NCBI RefSeq assembly: GCF_000213175.1
Contig: NW_009799179.1
Coordinates: forward strand, 4,973,276-5,037,275
Length of the DNA: 64,000 nucleotides
Direction: 5' to 3'
Source: Neurospora tetrasperma FGSC 2508
Lineage: Eukaryota > Ascomycota > Sordariomycetes > Sordariales > Sordariaceae
Numbering within the stretch: the stretch's first letter is position 1; each line of letters begins with the position of its first letter. Under the pieces are notes generated by a model. That model did no database searches. It was not told where the DNA came from and saw nothing but the letters and a program-made list of their open reading frames with translations. Both the position numbers and the translations under genes were made by a program. Of the stretch, positions 10,701 to 22,913 are shown piece by piece.

Positions 10701-11096
10701 ATGAACTCAGACGAGTTGATGCCCGATTCGGCTGCGGCTACGATTCCCGCCAACAATAGCATCGGCAACGGTAACAGCAGCGCTGCAGTTACATGGAATA
10801 CCAAAAAGTTTAGGGACGACTATGATATGCTCAAGATAAGACTAAGTGATCAGAGATTTAGCTCAAGTAAGTAGAAATGTCCAATCTGCTCTTTTTTCAG
10901 TCGCAATGATCCAACCAGTCAACCCACTACCACCATCTCTTCCTACCATCACTGTTCCCAAATACATCTATCTCCTGGTCAAAATCCGGTTGACGGCCAG
11001 TGGTCGTTCTTCTGGTGTCCAACGCACGAACACGTTTCCATGATGATTGCTACTAGCATAGATTCTAACACGTGATTCCCTTCCAACAACAGCCAA
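10701..11096 (+). pseudogene. Possible relic of a fungal gene
   Basis: An ATG at 10701 opens a 55-codon segment ending SDQRFSS that contains WNTKKFRDDYDMLK, a composition unlike random intergenic translation. It runs into a canonical GTAAGT at 10867 and a CTTTTTTCAG ending at 10900, but the implied 34-nt intron would be too short for this organism. After the acceptor the most protein-like reading (HLSPGQNPVDGQWSFFWCP, ending at the TGA at 11094-11096) is in a frame the splice does not reach. I therefore read it as a decayed fragment, or chance. The opposite strand (10559-10804) also has an open frame with a signal-peptide-like start; one of the two must be a shadow. Confidence 0.25.
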
Positions 11097-11237
11097 CTTC
11101 AGAGACCCTCTTATGCCTTGTCCTCCCCATCATAGGCAATACCCAGGACATAACACACCTGCAGTAGAGAAGCGTCTGAAGGAGTTAATGACCAGGATTA
11201 AAGGTAGCCTTGGTGGTGATTTCAGGTGATACAGGCC

Positions 11238-12447
11238 TACCTAGGTATCACAGGAGCACTGAGGGATGGAAAAGGATTACTCTGTTTGTGTTTTGGAAGC
11301 ACCTAGCAGGAGAAGTTACATAGGCACTCAGATCCATCAAGGTTAAAGAGTAGTATATACACTCTCCAGGATCAAGTACATCTAGGCATAAAGAGCCGCA
11401 TGTCTTCGCAAGCACATGTATAACAAACTTCTGCACTTCAGGTCTAGAACATCTCTACCCCCAGGTAGAGGAGAGATCGAACATGGTCACACCTACCTCT
11501 AGTCATAAAGTTGTCTTAGCATCCCGAATTCATGGGACACAAATATCACATGCAAGTGATTGTTATTGCAATGCGGGAGCACACTGTCCGAATGCGCGGC
11601 TAACCGCTTCTTGAATCCTGATCATTCCTTCTGACCACTCATTACCTGGAGGTGACCCTTGGAAGAAATGAACTGCACAGACAGCCGAGTGACAAACTGG
11701 CTTATAGAGAGAGATATGATAGGGGATTAGGTATGTAGGTATGCATCTATCCTATTTCTGTGGTTCATCTGACCCACGCCTACATACTAACAACCCTACA
11801 GGGTCTTATGTAACATCCTAAATGGGAAGATGCAAGAGGCAAGCTATAAAATGCAAAACAAGGCAAGTAGTACGTGTATCACGAATGGTGAAGATGGTTT
11901 ACTAATCCCCAAAAATTGAGCAAATGAAATCAGTATAACTGACTGCTATTTTATCAGACCAAGATCGGGGTTTTACCTCGAGGTAGATACAGGTATAATT
12001 ATTTGCCTCGCGAGGGGCGGCTTGATAAGCAATGCAACTTGAGGTATGATACAATGACACTATACCTACCTCTAAGGGCCGATGCAGGAGCCGGTTGGGT
12101 CGATGGAGTGCCTGCTCCTATGCCACCTAGCAAAGTGGTTGGATGGAGGCTTCGATCCGGCTTCAGTTCTCAGAAACGATCTTAAATTCATCGCGTTGTT
12201 GAATCCACGCTGGAGAGGAACTTGTTGTTTGACCGTCAGAGCTTGCGGTTATGCCATGTCGGAGTTGGCCAAGCAGCATGTACGACGCTTTATGACAATG
12301 GGGGAGAAGGAATTTCAAGTAGATTTCCCTACTTACGTGTCATCAACTGAGTGAGGTGTTGCCTGAATCTTTTTTTCTATTTTTTTTCTCTTTCTCTGTC
12401 ATGTACATATCCGTCCATTACCTGATACCCTGACAGGTACCTAGGTA
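11238..12447. repeat. Scattered TACCTAGGTA-type palindromes
   Basis: The perfect palindrome TACCTAGGTA occurs at 11238-11247 and 12438-12447, with a related TACCTCGAGGTA at 11974-11985 and several half copies (GGTAGGTA, CTACCTAC) between them. These look like short dispersed fungal intergenic repeats. No gene is associated. Confidence 0.5.
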
Positions 12448-15042
12448 GGTGTAGTCTGAACGCGGCCGACAGCTGACTTGTCTGAACTCAGCAAGCATGC
12501 TTGTAGCATAGGAGAACTCTCTCCGCGGAAGTACGACACTGAAGAGGTAGGAGGAAGACACGCTGAGTTTGAGGGCATATCTGTCCACATGGTCAGGCCC
12601 TGGAGACTAGATCCAAGATCTGTCCCGACAAGCGCCATGTCTTCACTTCTGCGCTTCCCCCAAGTACATTTAGACTTATTGGACGGTGAGTATAGCCGAG
12701 AAACTGGATGCGCGAAGCATGAATAGCAGGCACGACCCTTATGCCGCATAGCATCCTTTATCAACCACTCACATATCCTATTGTAGCGCGACAGCTGAGA
12801 CTGTTAAGTACCTTGACGACCTTTTTGACATTCGTCTTGACGCAACACCGCTTTCCAGAATCTAGGTAACAGTACTATAGTTTTTTTTTACGGTTGTTCC
12901 TCGGGGAGATCGCAAGTTACCTAGTCGATAAGAATTTCGCTGTTAACAGACTAGACGGCGCCTAAATAAAGTCCATGCTTCACTGAGCTCGTGGCAGGAC
13001 CAGCGCGTGATGGATGCGATGCCTCTTGACCTGTGTCTCATCTGCCGTCATCCGCGAGGGTCAGAGACACCCGAACGTGCCGAATATGAATCGAGGCGGT
13101 GGAACTATGTTGCAATCAGAGAGGGCGAGTTGCGAACTTTGTTCATTGGTTCTCATGATGTTGGGTTGACAGGCGGTATTTCTTGAAGTTACGTTGTCTT
13201 CAAGCCCCCAAAGCGGTCATAGAAGCGGTGATGCTAACGCGGCGGTAGGGAATAATTTCAAACCCGCCATCTTCCTCTTTATGACGTGCCCCCTTGTAGC
13301 TTGCCTCTCGATCTGTGGTACGTATCTCAAACCCTTACAACTTCAACTGGGACATGCAAGGGGGGCAGAATCGACAATCCTTTTTTTTTTATACGTGTCC
13401 GGCGGCCAACATGTTTAATTTCCCCTGTCAATAACCAACGAATGTTTTGAGGCCGCCTTTGATACGTTCATGATCCCGTCACTGATTTTATCATTGCATC
13501 CTGGTTCCTATCCTCCCAAGGAACATCAACGCTGTACTGTGTATAATCCCTTTTGTCCATCCTATGCCATTTGCAGGGCTTCCACTGCATGCTGGTACTA
13601 AGTAGGTCCTATGATTTGTACACAGTGCAGTGTCGAATTTGCCATTCTACCTATCAGAGCACTTCTACGTGCGTGAGGTATGTACAGCTACATCGCATCT
13701 CTCACCACATTGACCCCGGAGGCCGATCAAGTTGTCTTCGTCCCTCTCCAGCGCAGCAGATGCAGATTCTGCCAAATTTGAGGTTGGAGTGATGCGTGTG
13801 GATGTGTGGTCGGTGAAACTCCACAAGCGCATTGCCTAACCCTGCGCGGAGTTGACCACACGGAGTATCTTTCCCTCTTCGGTGCTTCAGTTGCCAACCA
13901 CCGAAGCAAGATCGTGGACAGAGGAGGAAGAGGAGCCTGCAGACCGTGGTGATAGATTGAAACGCAGCGCGGAAAAACGGGACTGAGCAACGAGTTAGGA
14001 GAGGACAAGTACCAGACTGAAACAGGTGTTGCTGGGCGGCTGTCACAAGCCTTCGTCGACTGAGAGTTTTGAACCCCGCTGCCTCTGGTCCCAGGCCAAC
14101 ACCCGGACTCGTTCGGCGAGCAGTTCTAGGAGTTGGGTCGGACCTGCCCTTTCACCTTTTTACATACATAGCGTCCTGTCTCGCGCTTTTGACTGGACGA
14201 CGTTGGCTTGACCCCGAAAACGAGGGTCGCTCCCGTCTCCGCCCGCTAGGAGGTCATTTTCTGCCCCACTTCTTGACAGCCTGCCCGAGTGGGTTTCTTG
14301 AGTTCTGGCACTGTCTCTTCGGGTGAGTAACGCCTTTCACTCGTTACGACAAGGGCGAAACAGAAGAGACAGCGCGCACGGCGAGCATATCTGTATCAGG
14401 AAGCGCGGGGCGGAGCCCTTTAGGTGTGCAGCAGTGCTTTTTGGGCACAAGTGGAAGCCTCCATTCATACAGGGCAGCCCGTTCAGGTTGCCGTCGGTTC
14501 GGGTTTCATGGTCGGTGCCTTCACCTTCGACTAGCACCGGCAAGTGGAATTCTTAATGCTGGGCTGCTCCCACCCAGAATGGAAGGCCCCTCTCCCGCTA
14601 CGCTTTAGACTCCCGTCTTACCCCGCGACCTTTTTAGCTGCCACCACAACCATCGGAGTCTGATAGACAGCACATTACTATCCGCCGCCTTCTCTGAAGT
14701 CGTTTATAACTTAGCTCTCCCGCGCCCGGGGGCATATCGGTACTCTCCACAAACACCTGCACGAAGCGACGACGTCAGATACCGTGTACATACCCGGCGA
14801 CCGCAACATCTGCAGCGGCCGTGACAGCGCCGATCTCCCAACACAGACGCGACCGACGATCGGGACGAGAGCCCCGCGAGCGACACGATACTGTGATCGC
14901 GCACGGGCAGTACTCTAGGAAAAGCAACATAGCAGCCATCGACAACGACCCGGTCCGAGGCGGCCTGTATATCATATTCGCATCACATCCAGCCTGGCAA
15001 CTGGCGTTTTGAGTGCTCGCTACTCGTGGAGCAAGAGGCAAC

Positions 15043-15200
15043 ATGTCAGGCCCCGCCGAAAGTGCTGCCGGACAGACCGCGCCCGCTAGCCACTCCGCCG
15101 GTTCTCACGGTCACGGCCACGGCCACGGTCACGGTCACGGTCACGGCGCCGGAGGTTTCGACCTGCTCAGGAGGGCAACGCAGGCCATGATGTCGTCCAG
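15043..15200 (+). other. Candidate upstream coding exon with His-Gly repeat
   Basis: An ATG at 15043 begins MSGPAESAAGQTAPASHSAG, followed by a hexamer repeat (GGTCAC/GGCCAC) coding (His-Gly) about seven times, then GGFDLLRRATQAMMSS. It ends at AG|GTAAGT, a perfect donor, in phase 2. If spliced to a CAG at 17011-17013 it would enter the SCH9 frame at residue 8, bypassing the ATG at 16991 and adding about 50 residues. Other acceptors nearer 16991 (after 16921 or 16978) fall out of frame. It could be a true distant first exon of SCH9, an exon of another gene, or chance. The amphipathic FDLLRRATQAMM segment makes coding plausible. Confidence 0.38.
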
Positions 15201-16990
15201 GTAAGTGTGCGGCTTTCCTGTACACAAGGAGTTGGACGCATGGAGATTATCACTCATCCGAGCCCTTCTACCTATCCTGTATTCCCAAGCACCTTTCCAT
15301 GCCCTTCTGGGCCCTCGTTTCGTTGCACAATGCCTGTCGTTGGAGTTCCACTGCTCTGGAAGTCCCAATTACAAATCGCATTTGCTCCAATCAGGGCACC
15401 CTACTTTACCCTTATCATTGCCGGCTTCCGTTGGGCTTCTGGAAGCCCGAGCATCTTTTAGCCACAATCTACTCGACGGCCAGACTTAAGGGTTTCTGCC
15501 GTGATTGTAGTGTAGGTGTTATTCCAAGGACCCTGAGATCCGATCCAGGTTCTGGGCACCTACACCTGCGCTGTCAAACATCGCCGTCCAAAAGTCGGCA
15601 TGAAAGCTGGATGCACTCCATTCGAGGCAGTCAGCGTGGGCGTTGCGGTGGTAACGTCAAGGTGTTGTCAGCGGACTCGAGTTGATGCTCAGCCACCCAA
15701 ATGATGTTATTTGGATGTCGCAAATCGATTTTCCCCCCTTTCCCCAAACCCAGTTTTCGATGTCATACCTGATGGTGCTGCCAGGCAGAAACACCCCTTC
15801 TTTTGCTTCTCCACCACCATCGAGAACTCGCAAAGTCCATCAGCTCATGGCTCCATCACGACGTCCTCCCCCCCCCTTTCTCTGCTGGAGTTCCGGCCGT
15901 CACCGTCTGGACAGCCCTTTGCATCACGTTGAGTCAGGCTAGCGCCGTCATCGCTATATATCAGCGGATCTCCGTCCAGACAGGGCGGGACCAATCCTAG
16001 GGTAGGGCCCCGCCTACCGGAAACTCTCTTGTGCTGGCTTCTGGCACACTGGCACACCATAGGTGCATCGGCGTGCGGATATGCCGCATCAACATCCCCT
16101 TTGGCAATGCAAACCCGCTGTGTTACGTTTCCTGAGTCCTGCCAGGTGCTGGAGGGTCTGCGGTGGTGATAGGTGCACAGCCTGAGGTTACTGGAGTTAC
16201 AGAGACAGCGAGGATTGACATCCTGAGTGGTCTGACTCGCTGACTGATGTCCACGATGCCCACGAAATGCCCTGATCTTCTTTTTCCGCCCAACCTTCCG
16301 GTCTTCCCCCCCTTCTGTCCGACCTGATCTTCTCGGGGCCTTGGAACTGGGCAAGTACCCGCTCTGTGTGCCTCTACATAGTTGTGGACCTGCTTGTGGC
16401 TCGAGGGCCAGGCACCCCACCCATCCTAATCGGCGGCAACCCACATGGCAAGCATCAAGGGTACTTTGGTCTACATCCTCGCTCGTTTGAAACGGATTTT
16501 TTTTTCTAGTTTTTTTAGTATTTTTTCTTTTTTTCTCGGCTCGAGAAAGCAACGGGTTTTGTCGTTTCCAGGCGCTTTTGCCTTGTTGCCTCGGATGCTT
16601 TGACTGGCTTTTGCACTCTGAACAGGCTCTGAACAGGGAAGCGTCTCTCTGGGCTTCTGGCTTTGGGACGATCCCTTTTGAGCAAACCAGATAATTCCCC
16701 GGTTGCTCTCGTCATCGATGCCCTGTATATCCACCCCTCCGCCCGGGACAGCTCATCAGGGGCAAGCTCACTGGCTTCACTACCCCCAGCCCACTCAATT
16801 TCACGCAACTATCCATCATGAGTTAGCGGATTTCCCACCACGAACGACTGCTTTTTTTGTTTCTTTCCGCTACATACCAAACCATACCCGACCTCACCTC
16901 TGTTTCCCCTCACCCCCACAGCATTTTTTTTTCGCCCCATCAAAGCTTAATACTCCTGTCATCTTGTGTACTGTCTAGACTTCTATCATC
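15201..16990. other. Presumed SCH9 leader/promoter or long intron
   Basis: This 1.8-kb interval contains long T runs (16497-16535) and CT-rich sequence from 16840 to 16930 typical of a fungal promoter or 5' leader. It is either the leader of SCH9 or an intron joining the candidate exon at 15043. No internal coding exon is convincing; the 235-codon frame on the minus strand at 15845-16552 has low-complexity composition. Confidence 0.45.
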
Positions 16991-19777
16991 ATGGAAGATA
17001 TTAACAAGCGCAGCAGGCCTGCCGCAACCGAGGAGGACGGATCGGACCAGATCGGCTTAGACTCACCACGCTCAGGGGTCGCAACCCCGCAGCCTGATCT
17101 CCATGACAAGCGGCTGCCGGGCATTATGAGCTATTTCAACCAGGTTCGTTCCCAAAGCTCCTTTTCGCGCTTCCTGCCCTTTAAGGCGAACGAGCAAACC
17201 ACAGCTGCCTCCGAAGCCGTTGCGCCTCAGACCGAGGAACCTCCTCGGGCTAGCCTCACCCCTCGGCTCCCATTGAATGCCGTTGAACAGGAAACACACA
17301 GTGTCTCGGGAGACGAGGGATCACTTCTCCTGGCTTACGAGGCTTTGGGACCCGTGGCAGATGTCACACCGCCAGCAGATGACCAAATGCACCCATACCC
17401 AACCCCTCCCACGTCGCAACGGTCATCGGTGCGCAACTTCAAGGGCGACGCGGGCAGTGAGAAGCCAAGAGATGCTACTCCCCCTCCAAACTCACGACCA
17501 GCCAGCCTTCATCAAATGAATGTGCCGGACGGTGGGAGGGGAATCGGTGTTGCGCGTAGGTCGTCGCTGCTGGCGCCCTTGACGGCCACAGTTGATGATT
17601 CGAGCGTACCCGCACCTCATCTGTCAAATCCTGCTAGCCCTGCCCCCAATGTCCCAAATTCCACGAGTTCGTTGCGCGGTAGTTCTGGAGAACCAGAAGA
17701 CCTTTCCTATCCGTCTCCGTCTGTTGCGCATCTTACGAAGCTAACAGATGTGACTGCTACAAAGAGCGGTGCTTCTACCCCGACACGTGCGCTTTCGACC
17801 ACCCAACCGTCGCAAAGCGAGGAAAAGCAGCCCGAGGAGACGAGCAGGACGAACAGCGAAGGAAGTACTGAAAGGGATAACCGCACAGCATCCCAAACAC
17901 CAACACCCTCCACATCTTCTGGAGGAGCGCCAGCATCGAGGGGAAAGCTTACAATCAAGGTCGGAGAGGCACGGGGTTTGAGGAGGTGCCGAGATCCATA
18001 TGTGGTCGTGGTCTTTCAGCGAAGCGAGCTGATTTCGCCAGGCCCTCGCCGTGCGGCTGAAAATGACGATGACGCCGCAATCGCAGCCGTCCAGACAGGC
18101 GGAATCCCTATTCAGCGTCAAAGCAGTGACTCCGGCCGACCGATGGCAATTCCCATGCGAAGTCGGCAGAGTAGCAACACAAGTCTTACTGACTTCAACA
18201 CGTTTCGGAGGCGCAACTCGTCCCAATCTCGGCGGTCTTTCACTAATCCCACCTGGGATGCTGAGGCCGTTTTGTAAGTGACTCGATACGTGGGGTTATG
18301 CTTGGAATACTGACCAGTCTCTAGTGATGTGGTAGACTCGGACATGCTTGTCGACATCTCCGTATATGGCCAAGGGCCATCTGGTGAGGAGTTTCTTGGA
18401 CACGTCGACTTCCAGGCCAACAAAGCCGAGCCAATTCGAGGTTGGTTTCCCCTGCAAGGCCATGCCGACACTATGGCCGAGAATGCGCCGACGGGCGAAC
18501 TTTACGTCGAAGCGCACTACCAGAGAGCCGAACAGAAGCATTTTGGTCCCGAGGACTTCCAGATTCTCCGACTTATCGGAAAAGGCACATTCGGTCAGGT
18601 GTATCAGGTTCGGAAGAAGGACACCGGTCGGATCTATGCTATGAAGGTCCTGTCGAAGAAGGTGATTGTCCAGAAGAAAGAGGTGGCACATACAGTGGGC
18701 GAGCGCAACATCTTGGTCCGTACGGCCATGTCCGACTCGCCTTTTATTGTGGGGCTGAAGTTTTCCTTCCAAACACCATCGGATCTTTATCTTGTGACGG
18801 ATTACATGTCAGGTGGAGAGCTATTTTGGCACTTGCAGAAGGATGGCAAGTTCGAGGAGAAGCGCGCAAAGTTCTACATTGCGGAGCTCATCCTTGCGAT
18901 CCAACACCTACACGAAAATGACATTGTGTACCGCGATCTCAAGCCGGAGAACATCCTTCTGGACGCCAATGGCCACATCGCTCTCTGCGATTTCGGTCTT
19001 TCCAAGGCCAATCTGACGAAGAACGACACCACAAACACTTTCTGTGGTACAACCGAGTACCTAGCACCCGAAGTCCTTCTCGATGAGGCTGGTTACACGA
19101 AGATGGTCGACTTTTGGTCTCTGGGCGTTCTCGTTTTCGAGATGTGCTGCGGCTGGAGTCCATTTTATGCTGAAGACACGCAACAGATGTACAAGAACAT
19201 CGCCTTTGGCAAGGTTAGATTCCCGCGCGACACACTTTCTTTGGAAGGCCGAAATTTCGTAAAGGGACTTCTAAACCGAAACCCCAAGCACCGCCTGGGC
19301 GCTACCGACGATGCCGAGGAGTTGAAGAGGCATGCCTTTTTCGCCGATATCGACTGGGATGCGCTCTCCAAGAAGCTCATTACACCGCCTTTCAAGCCGC
19401 AGCTCAAGAGTGACACCGATGTGTCATATTTTGACCCCGAATTCACGAATGCGCTCAACGCCAATGGATCACTCAATGAGCGTGCAGCTGCGCTAGCCAG
19501 AGGCTATGCCACGTCCACTCCGCTCTCACCTTCGGTACAAGCCAATTTCCAAGGCTTTACGTTTGTTGACGAAAGCGCGCTTGAGGAGAACATGCACGAT
19601 CGTCACTATAACAGATACGAGGATGATGAAATGGACGACGTCGCGGATCGCCGGAGGACAGATGATTGGGAAGACGTTCATGGGGCCGACCAACGAGCTG
19701 CGAATCGAATGAGCGGTGTCGTTAAGTCTAACACGACTGAAGACCAGATGTTTGGCGGAACCAACTTCGACCCTTGA
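16991..19777 (+). CDS. sch9: AGC protein kinase Sch9 (S6K/Akt-like, STK-10)
   Basis: Sch9 is a TORC1-activated AGC kinase that controls growth, ribosome biogenesis and stress resistance. Exons 16991-18273 and 18325-19777 (51-nt intron, GTAAGT/TCTCTAG, phase 2) give 911 residues. Residues 1-310 are a disordered Ser/Thr/Pro-rich region. A C2-like segment starts at GKLTIKVGEARGLRRCRDPY and resumes after a Ser-rich insert at SGEEFLGHVDF. The catalytic domain begins near residue 500 (LIGKGTFGQVYQV, ATP lysine in YAMKVL), with YRDLKPEN, DFG in LCDFGLSK and the activation loop TFCGTTEYLAPEV. The C-terminal tail has a turn motif (STPLSPS) and hydrophobic motif FQGFTF, the expected TORC1 site. The ATG at 16991 has a good context (ATCATCATGG), but a more distant start exon at 15043 is possible. 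Confidence 0.94.
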
Positions 19778-21132
19778 ATGGCCTACGCCGCACAGCCTTT
19801 CTTTTGTTCGGTAGCGAGTTATTTCCTCTGTCTGTTGGCTTTGATGTAGCTCTCCCTTTCACCCGGCTTCAGATATGGTAGCGGTATAAGAAAGAAGAAA
19901 GATGGTCATTCTTTTTTTTTGTTCGTGCTGATGATGACTTCAACGAGCATCAACCATGGCAAACATGCATATCTCAAACAAAAGATGGTTCAAATACAAG
20001 TTGGTATATTATTCGGGTGTCTGGCTTGCAACTGAACAGCACACTTTCTAGGCGGGGCGTTAACGGTGGTTGATTGGTTGATTGATTGACTGATAGGGCG
20101 TTTTTGAGCCTGCTTGTTGAATGAAGCAGGAGTTTGCATCGCACGAGAAAGCATGATTAAACAAGAAAGAAACAAGAGAAGGGAAGGGAAGTCTTGGAAG
20201 GCGATTGTATTGTGCGCGTCGGTTGCTTCTTTGGTGAAGCGTGGTTTTTGCGCTTACTGTCTGTCCTCGCTTCCTTGGTGTTGCTGTTGTCATAAAAGCT
20301 TCTGTTTCGGGCGGATGAGAAGAGAGATGCGTATTGTTTGTACCCTGTCAGGATGATGAGATCGATGAGCAGACATCAGCATACATATACGGGCAACTAT
20401 GTGATCAATAAGTGAGTGAAGTGAATGAGAGAGGATTTCATCAACATAGCGCTACCTGAATGACAGAGTACCGAGTACACCTGGCTTGTCGACGCACATC
20501 AGATGAGAAAGATGCTGCTGGGCTTGTCTCTCTCGCTCAAACCGACAGGAGATCGGGAGAGAGGTTGGATTATTACAGGAACATTATTCGAGCAAAGAAG
20601 TTTCTTTTAGTGTCATTTGCTTGTGTGAACTGTAGCGTCTACTGGAAAGCAACTGAACAACTAATGCTTGTTCGTGAAATGAACTAAAGTAGAACACCTC
20701 ATAATACTTGAAGAGCATTGATACTGGGTTTGTACTTCGGGATTGACTAGTATTATGTCGAGCACTGAACGTCGAGGTGGCATAAAATAAACCTCCTTTC
20801 GAGTTGGTCCGTTTAACGCAAGAGTTTCCAAATTCTTCAAGGCTGTATTATCTTCCAAGCTTCATGCAATTATCTTTTCCGTACTACGGATAAGCAGGAA
20901 CGAAAAGAGTTGCGATTGTCACAGAACGGAGTTTTGAGGGCTGACCCACCAAAAGAATTGACGAAAGTCAGGAAGCTAGTCTATATCAAATGGAAGTGTT
21001 GAAGGTTCTCATGTGTAAGGACAGATGGGATTGGACGCCCCAAAGACCAGCTTGAAGCCCTGCGTGGGATTTGGTAGGTGCTGTAATGTGCCATCAAGGT
21101 GGTGATATTTGGGGATACGGGTCATGATATTT

Positions 21133-21181
<49 letters not shown>

Positions 21182-21948
21182 GTTACACCCTTAGGTACTA
21201 TGAATAGTGTGAATGGGCAGACGTTAGAGAGGCGTTCGGCAGAGGGGATATCTAGTTATGTTGAGAATGCAGACAGTATCATGACACCGGGTATGCAAGT
21301 ACATGCTAGACACTGGCGCTGGCAAACCTTCAGAGAAAGAGGATGTATGGAGTTTACTGCCATTTACGTTGGCCGATCGAATGACCTCTAAGAGTTAGCC
21401 CGAGTTGCTCGCGTCCTGGTTGTTTATTGCATTGGTCTGAGGTTGACTCATAGGATGTTAGAAAACATGTACTGTACTCGTCAGTCCTACAGCTCATGAC
21501 TGCTTATACTGTAGATTGGAAAATTATACACGTAATTTTACTTCTCTACAAACACACGGAGCTGGCTTCATTCAACCAGTAATGGGCAAGAGATTCCTCT
21601 CCAGTCATGGAAGCGCCATGTGAAACATGCGCACACCACCATCAAACCATCATCAAGCCCATGTCGTGTCGGTAGTTGGCATTAAATGGAGAGCTGAGGA
21701 AGGAGAGGCTGGAAACGATGGGATGATCCGCGCATGGAATATATCAAGACACTGGCTGGCTGGGAGGTATCGGTCGATCGCAACATCTGTTTCCATCTTT
21801 TTCGTAGACTTTTTTTCCGTTCTCTCCTTTCCTTCTCAAAATCTCGGATTTGGGTCTATTTCGGGAAGACTGGGTTCAAACGATGTCTGGATTAGATGAT
21901 CGGGAGCGAAGTGACTGGATGAGTACCGAACGAGATGAGACGAGTCGC
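19778..21948. other. Convergent intergenic region with T12A32 tract
   Basis: This 2.2-kb interval lies between the convergent stop codons of SCH9 and ATP14. It has a GATT-rich patch near 20070-20095 and a homopolymer junction at 21136-21179. Open reading frames are short and lack signatures. No gene is supported. Confidence 0.5.
21136..21179. repeat. T12-A32 homopolymer junction
   Basis: Twelve T residues (21136-21147) run directly into 32 A residues (21148-21179). The T run can pair with the A run, making a perfect palindrome core. It may be a slippage hotspot, a retrocopy tail, or a length-uncertain assembly feature. No processed gene copy is visible upstream of it. Confidence 0.85.
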
Positions 21949-22913
21949 TTAGTGGTGGGCACCCTCCTCCTCCTCCTCCTCAACGAGCCAGTCCTCGACA
22001 ACGGCGGCGGGGGCAGCGGCATCGGCACCCTCCTGGCCTTCGACCTCGACGGCCATGTTCTCGTACTCCTTCAGGCTGGAGGCGAGGTCGGCTTCCTCGG
22101 GGGACTTGGGGGGCTTGGGGAGGTTGAAGGTGGCAACCTGGCCAACAGCATCGGACTCCTTGATGGGGGTGGGCTTGTACGCCTTGAGCTCCTTGAGGTA
22201 GAGCTCCTGGACGAAGTCGGCTAGATAGAAGAACACGGGCAAATGATGTCAGAACCAGTATCCGCAATAAGGGACGGGCGGGTAAATGGATAGATGGGAC
22301 ACGTCGGCTGAATTATATTGGGGCATTGGGAGGTTGGATGAGCTGTCGGGCGACGTGCGGCGAGGCAGGCGGGAGGAAATCGATGACAGATGGAAGAGAA
22401 CAGGATCGCGGGTCGTATTTTAAAACAGTGACTGCTTGTATAATCGAATTGCCAACATTGATCGACATACATCGACCAAGGGATCGAGGTAGAGGGTGTT
22501 GTTGTCGTCGTTTCACATAAGCTAGTCGGATGTCGTAACCGAGCTATCCCGGAAGGTGTTCGTAAAGTCGCCATCGAGGAGTCGGAACCGTATCATACGC
22601 TAGTCGTCGTCCATGCCCGGAGCTATCCAACCTATCCGTCGATCCGAGGGTGTAAAGTGGTTTGGAGACAAGAGAGAAAGGGACGTACCTCTCCGCGAAA
22701 CGGTGGGCGCGATGAAGGTCCTCATCTGGGGGCGGGCAAGGCGGGCAACGGCCGCGACGGCCTGGCGGGCGCTCTGTGCGTTGATTAGCTCATTGTCCGA
22801 TTCCGATTGCTGTCGCTGTCGGCCAGCCTTGGTGTTTCGATTCCGAGCTGCGACCCGGCATCGATTGCGGCAGTCGCCCAGTAAAGAAGACGTACCGAAG
22901 TCCGGGAAAGCAT
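21949..22913 (-). CDS. atp14: Mitochondrial ATP synthase subunit h (ATP14)
   Basis: Subunit h is a small peripheral component of the mitochondrial F1Fo-ATP synthase stalk. Three exons, 22896-22913 (18 nt), 22689-22773 and 21949-22220, join in phase across introns of 122 and 468 nt (GTACGT donors, ACAG and CTAG acceptors), giving 124 residues. The N-terminus (MLSRTSSARQAVAAVARLAR) is Arg/Ala-rich without acidic residues, as expected of a mitochondrial presequence. The mature part starts near ADFVQELYLKELKAYKPTPI, the family hallmark, and ends in an acidic Glu tail with GAHH. The 468-nt second intron is long for this window. Start choice is supported by the presequence. Confidence 0.9.

Larger units (their letters stand above)
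9919..15042. other. Gene-poor region left of SCH9
   Basis: About 5.1 kb has no gene I can support. It holds a possible gene relic at 10701-11096, a scatter of TACCTAGGTA-type palindromes between 11.2 and 12.5 kb, and from roughly 14 kb onward GC- and CT-rich sequence that may be a long 5' leader or promoter of SCH9. Several open reading frames of 60-115 codons occur on both strands, but none shows domain or composition signals of a real protein. Confidence 0.45.

Noticed and set aside
10559-10804. 81-codon minus-strand frame with signal-peptide-like start
   Set aside because: It overlaps the more protein-like plus-strand frame at 10701; the hydrophobic run is the reverse of Ala/Asn/Ser codons. 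Neither is certain.
15845-16552. Minus-strand frame of 235 codons before SCH9
   Set aside because: Low-complexity Lys/Arg and Ser/Gly composition, no domain, and it begins within a poly-T stretch.
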